This document shows, one piece after another, positions 27,499 through 36,666 of a DNA stretch of 64,000 nt (position 1 is its first letter; each line of letters starts with the position of its first letter). Position numbers and translations under genes: made by a program. Location: contig NZ_JANZXA010000005.1 of assembly GCF_025153475.1 (NCBI RefSeq), positions 1-64,000 on the forward strand. The letters run 5' to 3'. Below the pieces are notes generated by a model. It made no database searches. It was not told the DNA's origin and was given only the letters and a program-made list of their open reading frames with translations. Source of the stretch: Novosphingobium mangrovisedimenti. Its GTDB lineage: Bacteria; Pseudomonadota; Alphaproteobacteria; Sphingomonadales; Sphingomonadaceae.

Positions 27499-27697
27499 GC
27501 GCCATGGGTGGCGCGGGCGGGCCGCCCGGTCAAGCGCATGCCCCGCCCCTGGCCCTGAAAGTTCACGAAGTTTGTCCGTACCGGCGCGAGGTTTTTCCAA
27601 TTTTTATATTATATTCAATAATTTATATTATTCAGAATTTCACACGGTGACAGGCCGTCCGGTGCAATAGAATCAACTGTTCAAGGAGCGCCGACAA

Positions 27698-27829
27698 ATG
27701 AATGCCGTGCACAGTGTGACAGCCTCCGTGAGTGTAGGAAATGCGCCCGTCGCTTTGTCCAGCCGCACGGGCAACCAGGACGGACGCGACTTCTCGCATC
27801 TGCATGAAGCCGGAACCGGACGGCGATGA
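27698..27829 (+). CDS. Candidate small protein of 43 residues
   Basis: A short frame with a good ribosome site: AAGGAG at 27683-27688, nine bases before the ATG. The peptide begins MNAVHSVTASVSVGNAPVAL, is hydrophilic and ends in HEAGTGRR. I do not recognise it. Reading through its TGA stop continues for about 30 codons (GTGFANTFPPEPPSANGHLL) of similar composition, so it could be the broken start of a longer gene. It lies in the AT-rich gap between CocE and DUF3775 genes. Expression is not established. Confidence 0.35.
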   Translation: MNAVHSVTASVSVGNAPVALSSRTGNQDGRDFSHLHEAGTGRR

Positions 27830-28030
27830 GGCACAGGTTTTGCGAACACTTTTCCGCCTGAACCACCGTCCGCCAATGGGCATCTGTTGGAGAGCGCCAA
27901 ACAACCGAAAAGTCGGGGTTAGCGGACATTGCGAAAGCGGCGGCTTCCGATTATCAGCGAGCTTGGCCGCGATCAACGCCTGCGCCAGCCGTTAATCCAG
28001 CTACCATCGATGCTAATGCATGCATTAAGG
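27830..28030. other. Intergenic sequence; possible repeat relic
   Basis: No gene was recognised. Around 27915-27955 lies a stretch pairing AGCGGACATTGC with GCGGCGGCTTCCG, similar in style to other intergenic segments of this window at 28596, 29045 and 38685. I see no coding potential or RNA gene. AT-rich sequence at 27596-27645, just upstream of the small ORF, may hold promoters for both directions. Confidence 0.35.
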
Positions 28031-28417
28031 TCAATTAGATAGACCAAGCATCTTCATGCCATCGTGGATCATATTGCCAATAAGCGGCTCATTTGTAACT
28101 AACTTTATTTTATTTTGTCGGCTCTCATTTCGGATATTATCGACGAGTTCGTCAAATTCATAAACATTACAACTTCCGTCTCCAACTACACTAATTGCAA
28201 CCACTTCAGCGATAGCGGTGTCATCGAGATTTTCGAGAACAGATTTAAATTTCATTGCGATTTCATCATTTTGCTCGACTCCTGAAGCGGAGGACGCTTC
28301 TTTAACCTTGCCGACGATCTCATGCCTTTGCATGCTTTGGAGCATCTCTGCCTGAAGGGCTTGAGCGGAAATAAGTACGATTTCCAGTTGATCTCGTGGT
28401 ATTTTTAGGCATACCAT
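28031..28417 (-). CDS. DUF3775-like hypothetical protein
   Basis: The 128-residue protein is acidic and soluble. The C-terminal half (LDDTAIAEVVAISVVGDGS, then LVTNEPLIGNMIHDGMKMLG) matches the pattern I know from DUF3775 proteins. In those, an acidic helix is followed by V-A-L-x-W-x-G-R-G-D and a final LL-G-T-P-L-L-x-x-x-x-x-x-G. The function of DUF3775 is unknown. The gene is clearly richer in A and T than its neighbours and lies in a gene-poor patch, which suggests recent acquisition. The ribosome site is weak. The family assignment is by eye. Confidence 0.65.
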   Translation of the reverse strand: MVCLKIPRDQLEIVLISAQALQAEMLQSMQRHEIVGKVKEASSASGVEQNDEIAMKFKSVLENLDDTAIAEVVAISVVGDGSCNVYEFDELVDNIRNESRQNKIKLVTNEPLIGNMIHDGMKMLGLSN

Positions 28418-28776
28418 GAATATATCTCGTAATTATGGCTGATATTGCGATCAATGCGCCGAATTTAGTTGAAAAAACATTACGAAAATAACAAAACTGT
28501 TTCGGGGAATGCGTTTCGGCCGTTACCCGATGTTTTTCCACGCTGCCCACGCAATTCAATATCCATCGCGGGTACTGGAATAATGAGCGATGAATGGCAG
28601 TCTTGTCGGCGGCTCCGGAAAGGCCGGCTTCCGGTTAAAAGGTTGAAATTCGGCCCTTCCGATGAACGTTCGACCGCTGCTGGCAGTTGATCATCTTGGC
28701 TGGACGGCGGCAAAGCCGGGGCAAGCAGACAGAGCCACCGCCGTCGCAGCTTGGACTAAACCGATGCCGGACGCAG
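28418..28776. other. Intergenic stretch with degenerate repeat copy
   Basis: No supported gene. The region is AT-rich near 28418-28500, upstream of the DUF3775 gene, where a promoter is likely. At 28596-28634 is one copy of a degenerate repeat shared with 38685-38723. Short frames on both strands lack ribosome sites. Confidence 0.5.
28596..28634 (+). repeat. Degenerate intergenic repeat, copy 1
   Basis: By eye, 31 of 39 positions match the segment at 38685-38723, sharing the core GGCTCCGGAAA and a following C-rich/TTxCGG end. Both copies are intergenic and neither is near a transposase. It may be a relic of a small mobile repeat or a dispersed palindromic element. Confidence 0.45.
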
Positions 28777-28992
28777 TCAGCTATTGTTCGGGTTATCCGG
28801 ATTTGAAGCTCGCCGTTGCCATAGGCCGTACGCGAACCGAACTAAATTTACCAACCCAAGCAATCCGCCAACTGGAACTACCCATGACGGAAGCTCCACG
28901 CTCTTGGTGATGCCAAACATCCACCATACGAAGAGGCTCCAAAAGCCGACCTGTATGAGGAGCATGGCTGAGTTCTTCGCGTCTGCACTCAC
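28777..28992 (-). CDS. Small membrane protein with two predicted helices
   Basis: A 71-residue protein starting at a GTG with GGGGAG eight bases upstream, a convincing ribosome site. Two hydrophobic helices are visible: MLLIQVGFWSLFVWWMFGI and WVVPVGGLLGLVNLVRFAYG, followed by a basic and Asn-rich tail. The positive residues after the second helix suggest both ends are cytoplasmic. I do not recognise a family. It is next to the DAHP synthase terminator and is probably transcribed alone. Confidence 0.65.
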   Translation of the reverse strand: MSADAKNSAMLLIQVGFWSLFVWWMFGITKSVELPSWVVPVGGLLGLVNLVRFAYGLWQRRASNPDNPNNS

Positions 28993-29140
28993 TGATCACA
29001 CTCCCCGAACATCGCGCTGATTGCACCGAAGATGGCGGCCTTTAGGAATGTCCGCAATGTCGGCGCATCCGGAAAGACTGCTGTTCACTACCTCCCGGCA
29101 TTTCCGACCAGCAGCTTGTCCCTCCGGACATCGCCCAAAA

Positions 29141-29178
29141 GCAAAAGGGGCGCGGAAGCCTTAGCCTCCGCGCCCCTT
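29141..29178 (-). terminator. Rho-independent terminator of the DAHP synthase gene
   Basis: A perfect 12-bp stem, AAGGGGCGCGGA at 29145-29156 and its complement at 29167-29178, encloses a 10-base loop. Read on the minus strand it is followed by TTTTGCTTTT. It lies just past the stop of the DAHP synthase gene. Confidence 0.88.
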
Positions 29179-29198
29179 CGCTAACGTGAGGATCGAAA

Positions 29199-30572
29199 TC
29201 AGGCGGCCTGCTTGTGCCGCTCGTTCGCTTCCAGGTTGAGCAGGTCGGCCATCTCGAAGGCCAGTTCGATCGACTGCGCGCCGTTGAGGCGCGGGTCGCA
29301 GTGCGTGTGGTAGCGATCGCCCAGCGCCTCGTCGGTGATGGCGATGGCGCCGCCGGTGCATTCGGTCACGTCCTGGCCGGTCATCTCGATGTGGATGCCG
29401 CCGGCATGCGTGCCCTCGGCGCGGTGGACGGCGAAGAAGCCGCGCACTTCGGCGAGGATGCGGTCGAACGGGCGGGTCTTGAGGCCGCTGTCGGTCTTGA
29501 TGACGTTGCCGTGCATCGGGTCGCACGACCACACCACCGGATGACCCTCGCGCTGCACCGCGCGCACCAGCCTGGGCAGGCCGGCCTCGACCTTGTCGTG
29601 GCCGAAGCGGCTGATCAGGGTCATGCGGCCCGGCTCGCGGCCCGGGTTGAGCGTGTCGAGCATGCGCAGCAGCGCGTCGGGCTCTAGGCTGGGGCCGCAC
29701 TTCATGCCGATCGGGTTGCCGACGCCGCGCAGGAACTCGACGTGGGCCGAACCCTCGAAGCGGGTCCGGTCACCGATCCACAGCATGTGGGCCGAGCAGT
29801 CGTACCAGTCGCCGGTCAGCGAATCGCGGCGCGTCAGCGCCTGCTCGTAAGGCAGCAGCAGCGCCTCGTGGCTGGTGTAGAAGCTGGTGCCCTGAAGCTG
29901 CGGCACGGTTTCCGGATCGACGCCGCAGGCTGCCATGAATTCCAGCGCCTCGCCGATGCGGTCCGCCATCTGCGAGAACTTCTCGCCCCAGGGGCTGCGG
30001 TCGATATGTTCGAGCGTCCACTGGTGGACCTGGCGCAGGTTGGCATAGCCGCCGCCCGCGAAGGCGCGCAGCAGGTTGAGCGTCGCGGCCGACTGGCCAT
30101 AGGCCTTGAGCATGCGCTCGGGATCGTTGCGGCGGGTTTCCTCGCCGAACTCGATGGCGTTGATGATGTCGCCGAAGTAGCTCGGGTATTCCTTGTCGCC
30201 CTGCTTCTCGGTCGGGGCCGAGCGCGGCTTGGCGAACTGGCCGGCCATGCGGCCCACCTTCACCACCGGCTGCTTGCTGGCGAAAGTCAGCACGACCGCC
30301 ATCTGCAGCAGCACGCGGAACGTGTCGCGGATGTTGTCCGGGTGGAACTCGGCAAAGCTCTCGGCGCAGTCCCCGCCCTGGAGCAGAAAACCGCGGCCCG
30401 CGGCCACTTCGGCGAGGTCCTTCTTGAGATCGCGCGCTTCGCCGGCAAAGACCAGCGGGGGATACTTTGCGAGCGTGGCTTCTACCTCGCTCAGTTTCTC
30501 CACATCGCCATAAACCGGAAGGTGGCGCGCTTCCTGCGCTTTCCAGCCGTCCGGGGTCCAGTTGCTAGCCAC
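29199..30572 (-). CDS. aroG: Class II 3-deoxy-7-phosphoheptulonate (DAHP) synthase
   Basis: This enzyme joins phosphoenolpyruvate and erythrose 4-phosphate in the first step of the shikimate pathway. The 457-residue length and the motifs [45 protein letters not shown] and WSCDPMHGN identify the class II (plant-type) enzyme also used by Mycobacterium and many alphaproteobacteria. The start is a GTG with AGGAG eight bases upstream; the longer frame to 30716 lacks support. It is a single gene with a strong terminator. No allosteric regulatory domain fusion is seen. Confidence 0.96.
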   Translation of the reverse strand: MASNWTPDGWKAQEARHLPVYGDVEKLSEVEATLAKYPPLVFAGEARDLKKDLAEVAAGRGFLLQGGDCAESFAEFHPDNIRDTFRVLLQMAVVLTFASKQPVVKVGRMAGQFAKPRSAPTEKQGDKEYPSYFGDIINAIEFGEETRRNDPERMLKAYGQSAATLNLLRAFAGGGYANLRQVHQWTLEHIDRSPWGEKFSQMADRIGEALEFMAACGVDPETVPQLQGTSFYTSHEALLLPYEQALTRRDSLTGDWYDCSAHMLWIGDRTRFEGSAHVEFLRGVGNPIGMKCGPSLEPDALLRMLDTLNPGREPGRMTLISRFGHDKVEAGLPRLVRAVQREGHPVVWSCDPMHGNVIKTDSGLKTRPFDRILAEVRGFFAVHRAEGTHAGGIHIEMTGQDVTECTGGAIAITDEALGDRYHTHCDPRLNGAQSIELAFEMADLLNLEANERHKQAA

Positions 30573-30735
30573 TTCGAATACTCCTGTATCCCGCCGCCTC
30601 GCGCGCCGGAAAAAATCAAGGGGCGCCCCATAGCGCTCACGGGCAATTTTTGCAAAGCCGCTTTGCCCGATGACAGCGATCGGTTGCGCGGCAAGACCGT
30701 GTTCGCGGGCCATCATGGCTCCGCAGCGATCGGAC

Positions 30736-33654
30736 CTAGCGCGTGGCGACGCTGGTCTTGTCCTTCTCAGGCACGACTTCCAGCCGCCACGAACTGCCCT
30801 CTCCCAGATAGCGCGCGGCGAGCTGCTGCATCGTCTGCGGCGTCGTCACGGTGTAGTCGCTGAGGACGGTGCGGACCGAGCCGAGCCGCGAGGGATCGCT
30901 GGTCGCCCCTTCGAGCTGGCTCATGAAGAACGAGGTGCTCGATGCGGCGCGCGTCACTTGCTGGCGTAGCGGTTCGGTCACGCGTTCCAGCTCGTCGGCC
31001 GTGGGCGGGTTGGCGATCAGGTCCTGCGCGATCTCGTCGGCGACCTGGAAGAACACCGGCACCGACTTGGGATCGAGCTGCGCCATCGCCGTGATCGAGC
31101 CGCCCGCCTGCAGGTCCACCGGCCAGGTCGAGAAGACGTAGGGCGCATAGGACACGCCGAGCTTCTCGCGCATCGCATCGAGCAGGCGGTTGGAGAACAA
31201 TTGCGTGAGGATCTCGAGCTGGCGCGATTCCCGGATGCCCAGCGAACCGCCGCCGGTCGGCCAGGAAATCACGGCCGCGGCCTGATCCGGATCGCCATGG
31301 TGGTGCAGGACGATGGCCTTTTCCGAAGGCCTGGGCACCTGCACTTCGGTGACGTCCGCCGTCGAGGGTGCAGGCGTGCGCGGCTTGAGCGCGCCGAACG
31401 TCTTTTCCAGCGCCGCGATCGCCTTGACCTTGTCGAAATCGCCGAAGATCTGCACTTCGACCGGCCCCTGCGACAGCGCCTTGCTCCACACCCGCTTGAA
31501 CCCTTCGGGCGTGGTCGCCTCGATCTCGGTGGGCGTCGGCGTTGCAAAGCGCGGGTCCTGACCGCGCTGGTAGAACTGGAGGTCGCGGTTCAGCACGCCT
31601 TGCGGCGAAGTGGCGTAAGTGTCGTACTGGATCTTCGCCGCCGCCTTGGCGCGCAGGAACGGGTTCTTGTCCCACTTGGGCAGATCGAGCTTCGCCGCGA
31701 AGAGATAGAGCTGGTCGGCCAGGTCCTGCGGGCGCGTTTCCGCCGAAAGCTCGAACGTGGCATCGTGCACGTCGAAATCGAAACCCATCTTGCGCCCGGT
31801 CGCGATGCGGTCGAGATCTTCCTGCCCGAGCGTGGCCACGCCCGAACCGACAAGCGCGTACTGGCCGAGCGCGATATAGGGCGCATCCCTGGGATCGATC
31901 GAACGGTAGCCGCCACCGAAGCGGACCTTCACCATGACCCGGCCCGGTTCCTCGGTCACCGGCCAGAGCATGACCTTGACGCCGTTCGCGAAGGTCAGCT
32001 GCTCGATGTCGAGCAGGCCGGTCGGCTGATCGGCGATCGGTTCGGCCGCCGTCCCGATGGCGGGAAGCTTGTCGAACGAGACCGGCGCGGCCTCGGCTGC
32101 CATGCGGATGCTCTGGTCGGGCCTGACCGGTTCGAGCAGCGCCTGCTGCAGCGCCTTGTCGGTCACCTCTCCCGGCTTCTGCACCGTAAACAAAGCGCGC
32201 GTCACAGTGCCGGAAAAAAGCTTGCGCGTGTGTTCTAGCACCTTCGCGGGCGTGAACAGCGGCTTGGACTCGCGGAAGATGTTCAGCACGTCATCGGGCG
32301 CGGCGACCGTCTCGCGGATGTCCAGCGCATTGACCAGATCGTCCGCCAGCTTCGAGCCGGGCAGGATGCGCTGCTGCTCCACCGGCACCTGGAAGGCGAC
32401 GTCGAGCTCGGCCACTTCGCGGTCGATTTCCTCCTGCGTCGGCGGCCGGGTGAGTGCATCGGCGATCACCGCGCGGACATCGTGGAGCGCGGCCTTCCAG
32501 TCATCGCCAAGCGGGGTGACCGAAACGAACGTGGCATCGGCCGAGCGCGCGACATCGTTCTGGTTGACCGAAGCGGACAGGAAGCTGCCGCCGGCCCGCG
32601 CCTTGGATTCCAGTCGCCGGTTGATGATCGCCTGGGCAATCGAATCCGTCATCAGCCCCTGATTGTACACGATCGTGTCGTTGACCTGCCGCCAGGGCCG
32701 CAGGATCGCATACATCAGCGAAGGCGGCAGATCGGGTTCCACAAGCACGCGGGTTTCGCCCACCGGGTTCTTCGGATCGACGCCCCTGGGCGCAACCGGA
32801 TCGCCGAAGCTGGGCACCGGTGCCAGCGGTCCCGAAGCGCTCCAGTCGCCGAACCACTTGTGCACATAGGATTCGAGCATGGCCGGATCGGCATCGCCGG
32901 CCACGATCACCGTGACGTTGTCGGGCCGGTACCAGCGCGAATAGAACGCCCGGACGGACTTGGGCGTCGTCGCCGTCAGCGTCTCGACGGTGCCGATCGG
33001 CTCGCGCTCGGAGAGCGGCTGGCCGGCGTAGAACACCTGCTGCATCGCATCCTGCAAACGCTTTGCCGCACCGCCGCGCTCGCGCATTTCAGCGAGCACG
33101 ATCGGCAGGTCCTTCTTGAGGTTCGACGCCGAAAGCGTGGGCGCGGTCACCATGCCGGAAAGCAGCTTGAAGGTCTCGTCCAGCGAGCCCGGCGTGGCGT
33201 TGGGCAGGTCGAGCTTGAAGACCGTCTCGGTGGTCGTGGTCTGCGCGTTGGTGTCGCTGCCGAAAGTGGCGCCGAGGCGCTGGAAGGCGGCGATTGCCGT
33301 ACCCTCGGCCAGGTATTTCGACTGGCGGAACAGCATGTGTTCCAGCAGGTGGGCATAGCCCCGCTCCGAGTCGGTTTCGTAGAGCGAACCGGCATCGACG
33401 CGGATGCGGATCGAAACCTGCCCCGGCGGCACGCCGTTCTTGCGCACGGCATAGCGCAGTCCATTCGACATCTCGCCGAAGTGCCAGGCCTTGTCGTGCG
33501 GGATGTCGCTGTTGCGGTAGAGCCAGGGGTCCTGCGTATCGGCCAGCAGGGTTGCGGGGACTTCCGCTTGCTGCGCGAGAACAGGCAGGGCGGGAACCTG
33601 GGCGAGAAGCAACAGGCAGGCAAGCGAGCAGGCGGCGCGCGGGAAAGTCTTCAT
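30736..33654 (-). CDS. M16-family zinc metallopeptidase (insulinase/pitrilysin type), exported
   Basis: The 972-residue protein has a signal peptide (about residues 1-26) and a periplasmic peptidase architecture of two M16 halves. The inverted zinc motif HLLEHMLF is near residue 102, followed about 75 residues later by the third-ligand region. The C-terminal half, from about residue 520, repeats the fold without the zinc motif, as in pitrilysin. Family members degrade peptides or process precursors. It is read toward the DAHP synthase gene with 163 bases between. The specific substrate is unknown. Confidence 0.92.
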   Translation of the reverse strand: MKTFPRAACSLACLLLLAQVPALPVLAQQAEVPATLLADTQDPWLYRNSDIPHDKAWHFGEMSNGLRYAVRKNGVPPGQVSIRIRVDAGSLYETDSERGYAHLLEHMLFRQSKYLAEGTAIAAFQRLGATFGSDTNAQTTTTETVFKLDLPNATPGSLDETFKLLSGMVTAPTLSASNLKKDLPIVLAEMRERGGAAKRLQDAMQQVFYAGQPLSEREPIGTVETLTATTPKSVRAFYSRWYRPDNVTVIVAGDADPAMLESYVHKWFGDWSASGPLAPVPSFGDPVAPRGVDPKNPVGETRVLVEPDLPPSLMYAILRPWRQVNDTIVYNQGLMTDSIAQAIINRRLESKARAGGSFLSASVNQNDVARSADATFVSVTPLGDDWKAALHDVRAVIADALTRPPTQEEIDREVAELDVAFQVPVEQQRILPGSKLADDLVNALDIRETVAAPDDVLNIFRESKPLFTPAKVLEHTRKLFSGTVTRALFTVQKPGEVTDKALQQALLEPVRPDQSIRMAAEAAPVSFDKLPAIGTAAEPIADQPTGLLDIEQLTFANGVKVMLWPVTEEPGRVMVKVRFGGGYRSIDPRDAPYIALGQYALVGSGVATLGQEDLDRIATGRKMGFDFDVHDATFELSAETRPQDLADQLYLFAAKLDLPKWDKNPFLRAKAAAKIQYDTYATSPQGVLNRDLQFYQRGQDPRFATPTPTEIEATTPEGFKRVWSKALSQGPVEVQIFGDFDKVKAIAALEKTFGALKPRTPAPSTADVTEVQVPRPSEKAIVLHHHGDPDQAAAVISWPTGGGSLGIRESRQLEILTQLFSNRLLDAMREKLGVSYAPYVFSTWPVDLQAGGSITAMAQLDPKSVPVFFQVADEIAQDLIANPPTADELERVTEPLRQQVTRAASSTSFFMSQLEGATSDPSRLGSVRTVLSDYTVTTPQTMQQLAARYLGEGSSWRLEVVPEKDKTSVATR

Positions 33655-33760
33655 CAAGGAAGCTATAGGACGCGAGTCCCTTAAGGGCCAGTGAATAGCG
33701 CGCGCCATTACCCCCGCTAACTCTTGACCCTTCGCCCACTTCTCCTAAATCGCCAATGTC

Positions 33761-34339
33761 ATGTTTATCGAAACCGAAACCACGCCCAATCCCGCCACGC
33801 TCAAGTTCCTGCCCGGCAGGCAGGTGATGACCGCGGGAACGCGCGAATTCACGTCCTACGAAGACGCCGAGGCTTCGCCGCTGGCCGGGGCCCTGTTTGA
33901 TCTCGGCGACGTGAGCGGCGTGTTCTTCGGGCAGGACTTCATTTCGGTTACTGCGGCGCCGGGCGCCGAATGGCCGGGGTTGAAGCCGCAAGTCGTATCG
34001 ATCCTGCTCGATCACTTCGTGTCCGAAGCCCCGCTCTTCGCCGGCGGCGACGCCAGCGGCATCGCCGTGCCGGCAGCGGAAGACGAAGACTTCGGCGATG
34101 ACCCCGCCGATGCCGACATCATCGCCCAGATCCGCGACCTCATCGATACGCGTGTGCGCCCGGCCGTGGCCAACGACGGCGGCGACATCGTCTATCGCGG
34201 TTTTCGCGAAGGCGTGGTCTACCTCACGATGCAGGGCGCCTGCTCCGGCTGCCCGTCGTCGACCGCCACGCTCAAGCACGGGATCGAGAGCTTGCTCAAG
34301 CACTACGTCCCCGAAGTAACCGAAGTCCGGGCCGCCTGA
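33761..34339 (+). CDS. nfu: Nfu-type iron-sulfur cluster carrier protein (NifU family)
   Basis: The 192-residue protein has an N-terminal Nfu domain starting MFIETETTPNPATLKFLPG, and a C-terminal NifU domain ending with the cluster-binding CxxC in GACSGCPSST. Nfu proteins carry 4Fe-4S clusters to target enzymes such as aconitase or lipoyl synthase. It is the first gene of a plus-strand run with tsaB and rimI. The two-domain form is the mitochondrial and alphaproteobacterial one. Confidence 0.95.
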   Translation: MFIETETTPNPATLKFLPGRQVMTAGTREFTSYEDAEASPLAGALFDLGDVSGVFFGQDFISVTAAPGAEWPGLKPQVVSILLDHFVSEAPLFAGGDASGIAVPAAEDEDFGDDPADADIIAQIRDLIDTRVRPAVANDGGDIVYRGFREGVVYLTMQGACSGCPSSTATLKHGIESLLKHYVPEVTEVRAA

Positions 34340-34357
34340 CGCGAAGCGGGCGGCAGG

Positions 34358-35005
34358 GTGACCACCGAAAAACGCACGCTGGTAATCGATTCCGCGACCG
34401 ACGCCTGCTCGGTCGCGCTCCTCGACGATGGCCAACTGGTCGCCGGCGAGTTTCGCGTGCTCGGGCGCGGACACGCAGAGGCGCTCGTCCCGATGATCGC
34501 GGCCCTCCCCGGACGCGGGCGCGCGAACCGCATCGCCGTCTCGCTCGGCCCCGGCAGCTTCACCGGCGTAAGGGTCGGGCTGGCCGCGGCGCGGGCGCTG
34601 GCACTGGCCTGGAGCGCGGAACTGGTCGGCTATTCCAGCCACGCACTGGTCGCAGCCATTGCCCGGCAGACGCACGGCGCGGTCCCGGTCTGCGTGGCGA
34701 TGACCGGCGGACACGGCGAATGGTTCGTTCAGGGCTTCGACGCGCAGGGCAAGGCCTCGGGCGCCCTCGCCTCGCTGCGGCCCGAAGCGGCGGCAACCGC
34801 ATGCCACGAGGAGATCGTGGCGGGAAACCAGGCCCAAGCGCTCGTGAACCTGCGCGGGACCGGGCAGGCCATGGCCGCCTGGCCCGATGCCCGCGCCTTC
34901 GCGATGCTGCCGTCGGAAGCGCTGCTTGAAGACGTTCGCCCGCTCTACGGCCGCGCGCCCGACGCGCGGCTTCCCGCGAGCGCGCCACCGGCACCTGCGG
35001 CATGA
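34358..35005 (+). CDS. tsaB: tRNA threonylcarbamoyladenosine biosynthesis protein TsaB
   Basis: TsaB works with TsaD and TsaE to make the t6A base in tRNAs reading ANN codons. The 215-residue protein has the ASKHA-fold start TLVIDSATDACSVAL and the conserved SLGPGSFTGVRVGLAAARAL. TsaB has no independent catalytic site. The start is GTG at 34358. Its end overlaps the rimI start by four bases, a common bacterial pairing. Confidence 0.94.
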   Translation: MTTEKRTLVIDSATDACSVALLDDGQLVAGEFRVLGRGHAEALVPMIAALPGRGRANRIAVSLGPGSFTGVRVGLAAARALALAWSAELVGYSSHALVAAIARQTHGAVPVCVAMTGGHGEWFVQGFDAQGKASGALASLRPEAAATACHEEIVAGNQAQALVNLRGTGQAMAAWPDARAFAMLPSEALLEDVRPLYGRAPDARLPASAPPAPAA

Positions 35006-35460
35006 CCGACGACATCGACCGGATCATGGAAGTCATGGCGGCCGCCTTCGACCCGACCTTCCGCGAAGCCTGGAACAGACGTCAAGTTGAAGACGCGCTC
35101 AAGTTCGGAAACAGCCACTATTGCCTTGTGAACGAGGAAGGTGAGTGGCCACAGGATGACGAACCGACGGCCGGCTTTTGGCTGTCGCGCACCGGCTTCG
35201 AGGAAGAAGAACTGCTTCTTCTGGGCGTATCCCCCGCTTTTCGCAGAAAAGGCCTTGGCCGAAATCTGTTGAGAAAGCTTCAAGGCGGGGCAAACGAACG
35301 ATGCGTTAAACGGCTCTTACTTGAAATGAGAAGAGGCAACCCTGCCGAGTCGCTTTACAGAAGTTGCGGATTCTATTCGATTGGCGAACGCAGAGATTAT
35401 TATCTTACGACAAGCGGTCAACGGATCGACGCCATTACGTTCGCTTGTGACCTCGCGTAA
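35002..35460 (+). CDS. rimI: GNAT-family N-acetyltransferase, RimI-like
   Basis: The 152-residue protein has the acetyl-CoA-binding GNAT signature: LLLLGVSPAFRRKGLGRNLL near residues 71-90, then SLYRSCGFYSIGERRDYY. RimI acetylates the N terminus of ribosomal protein S18 in Escherichia coli. The position directly after tsaB, overlapping by ATGA, supports the RimI assignment over other GNATs. The N-terminal half is shorter in core and more acidic than the Escherichia coli form. The 3' third is AT-richer than its neighbours. Confidence 0.87.
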   Translation: MTDDIDRIMEVMAAAFDPTFREAWNRRQVEDALKFGNSHYCLVNEEGEWPQDDEPTAGFWLSRTGFEEEELLLLGVSPAFRRKGLGRNLLRKLQGGANERCVKRLLLEMRRGNPAESLYRSCGFYSIGERRDYYLTTSGQRIDAITFACDLA

Positions 35461-35623
35461 ACGCAAAGCGCACTTTAACAGTTAAGATTCTCCATATAAT
35501 TCCCTACGTTGTGTGAAAGTTCCAATTGAACTTGCACTTTGCGGCCAAATCGTCCAATGGACGCTGCCACAGGCTCAAAAAAACCTGAATATCGCCCTAA
35601 TGGTCGCTCAAAAGGATAATAAC

Positions 35624-36070
35624 GTGGAAGACATTCAAACCGACACGAACGAGACACTCATCACGCTGACGTCGGACATCGTTGCCGCGCATGTGAGCAA
35701 CAACAACGTCAACGTCGAAGATCTCCCTTCGCTGATCACCAACGTCTACGGCGCCCTCGCCGGACTTGGCGGCCCTGCGGTTGTCGAAGAGGAAAAGCCG
35801 GAGCCGGCCGTGTCGGTCCGCGCCTCGGTGAAGCCCGATTACATCGTGTGCCTTGAAGACGGCAAGAAGCTCAAGATGCTCAAGCGCCATCTCATGACCC
35901 ACTACAACATGACCCCGGAAGAATATCGCGCGCGCTGGAACCTGCCCGCCGACTATCCGATGGTCGCCCCCAACTATGCCGAGAAGCGCCGCGAACTGGC
36001 CAAGAAGATCGGCCTGGGCCGCAAGCCCAACGCGCGCCGCGGCCGCAAGCCCAAGGCCGCCGCAGCCTGA
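35624..36070 (+). CDS. mucR: MucR/Ros-family zinc-finger transcriptional regulator
   Basis: MucR regulators control exopolysaccharide, motility and virulence genes in alphaproteobacteria and act as H-NS-like binders of AT-rich DNA. The protein has the N-terminal oligomerisation segment [17 protein letters not shown] and the zinc finger from [18 protein letters not shown] to [15 protein letters not shown] basic tail ([16 protein letters not shown]) ends it. The first two Cys positions of the classic C2H2 finger are reduced to one cysteine, as in many MucR proteins. I set the start at GTG 35624 with AAAGGA seven bases upstream; ATG 35600 is the alternative. A leader of about 160 bases precedes it. 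Confidence 0.93.
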   Translation: MEDIQTDTNETLITLTSDIVAAHVSNNNVNVEDLPSLITNVYGALAGLGGPAVVEEEKPEPAVSVRASVKPDYIVCLEDGKKLKMLKRHLMTHYNMTPEEYRARWNLPADYPMVAPNYAEKRRELAKKIGLGRKPNARRGRKPKAAAA

Positions 36071-36082
36071 CGGCCTGAACGG

Positions 36083-36110
36083 GGAAGGAAACCGAAACGG
36101 TTTTTCCTTT
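36083..36110 (+). terminator. Probable terminator after mucR
   Basis: A stem AACCG/CGGTT with loop AAA (36090-36102) is extended on both sides by GGA and TCC through a run of T residues. It lies 13 bases after the mucR stop. The stem is short, so the assignment is moderate. Confidence 0.5.
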
Positions 36111-36178
36111 CGGCAACTTCCCTGTGCAAACCTTTGTGCCCACTGGTTTCCAGTCGGGCCTTGATGGTTGAGATTGCA

Positions 36179-36208
36179 GGCGCACCGGCCTAACATGTCC
36201 GGTGCGCC
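36179..36208 (+). repeat. Perfect 10-bp inverted repeat just upstream of fur
   Basis: GGCGCACCGG at 36179-36188 and CCGGTGCGCC at 36199-36208 form a perfect stem with a 10-base loop. No T-run follows, so it is not a standard terminator. It ends 23 bases before the fur start and could be an operator or an RNA hairpin in the fur leader. Confidence 0.5.
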
Positions 36209-36231
36209 GCATTCATTTGACAGGTCAACAC

Positions 36232-36666
36232 GTGCACCAACCCATCGACATCGAAGCTCTCTGCGCCGAGCGCGGCCTTCGCATCACCGAACAACGTCGC
36301 GTGATCGCGAAAGTCCTGTCGGACAGCACCGACCATCCCGACGTCGAAAAACTGCACGAACGCGCTTCCGCGATCGATCCGGGCATCTCGATCGCCACGG
36401 TCTACCGCACAGTGCGTCTGTTCGAAGAGGCCGGCATCCTCGACCGTCACGACTTCGGTGACGGCCGCGCCCGCTACGAAGCCGCGCCCGAAGCCCACCA
36501 CGACCACATGATCGACGTGGAAACCGGCGCCGTCATCGAATTCGTCGATCCCGAACTCGAAGCGCTGCAGCGCCAGATCGCGGAACGCCTCGGCTTCCGT
36601 CTCGTCGACCACCGCATGGAACTGTTCGGCGTCAAGATCGAGCGCGAGGACGGCGACAGCAGGTGA
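36232..36666 (+). CDS. fur: Ferric uptake regulator family protein
   Basis: Fur-family repressors sense Fe2+ or Mn2+ and bind DNA as dimers. The 144-residue protein has the winged-helix N-terminal half (GLRITEQRRVIAKVL, then ISIATVYRTVRLFEEAGIL). The metal-binding segment is EAHHDHMIDVETG, and a C-terminal dimerisation domain ends near VKIERED. The structural CxxC zinc pair of Escherichia coli Fur is absent, as in many alphaproteobacterial Fur or Mur proteins. The start is the GTG at 36232; a GTG at 36202 is also open. Its end overlaps the acyltransferase gene by four bases. Confidence 0.93.
   Translation: MHQPIDIEALCAERGLRITEQRRVIAKVLSDSTDHPDVEKLHERASAIDPGISIATVYRTVRLFEEAGILDRHDFGDGRARYEAAPEAHHDHMIDVETGAVIEFVDPELEALQRQIAERLGFRLVDHRMELFGVKIEREDGDSR

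Noticed and set aside
25546..27558. A 670-codon open frame on the plus strand opposite the CocE-type gene
   Set aside because: It is an antisense shadow typical of GC-rich genes; it has no protein motif, no ribosome site, and the minus strand carries a complete hydrolase with signal peptide and catalytic motif.
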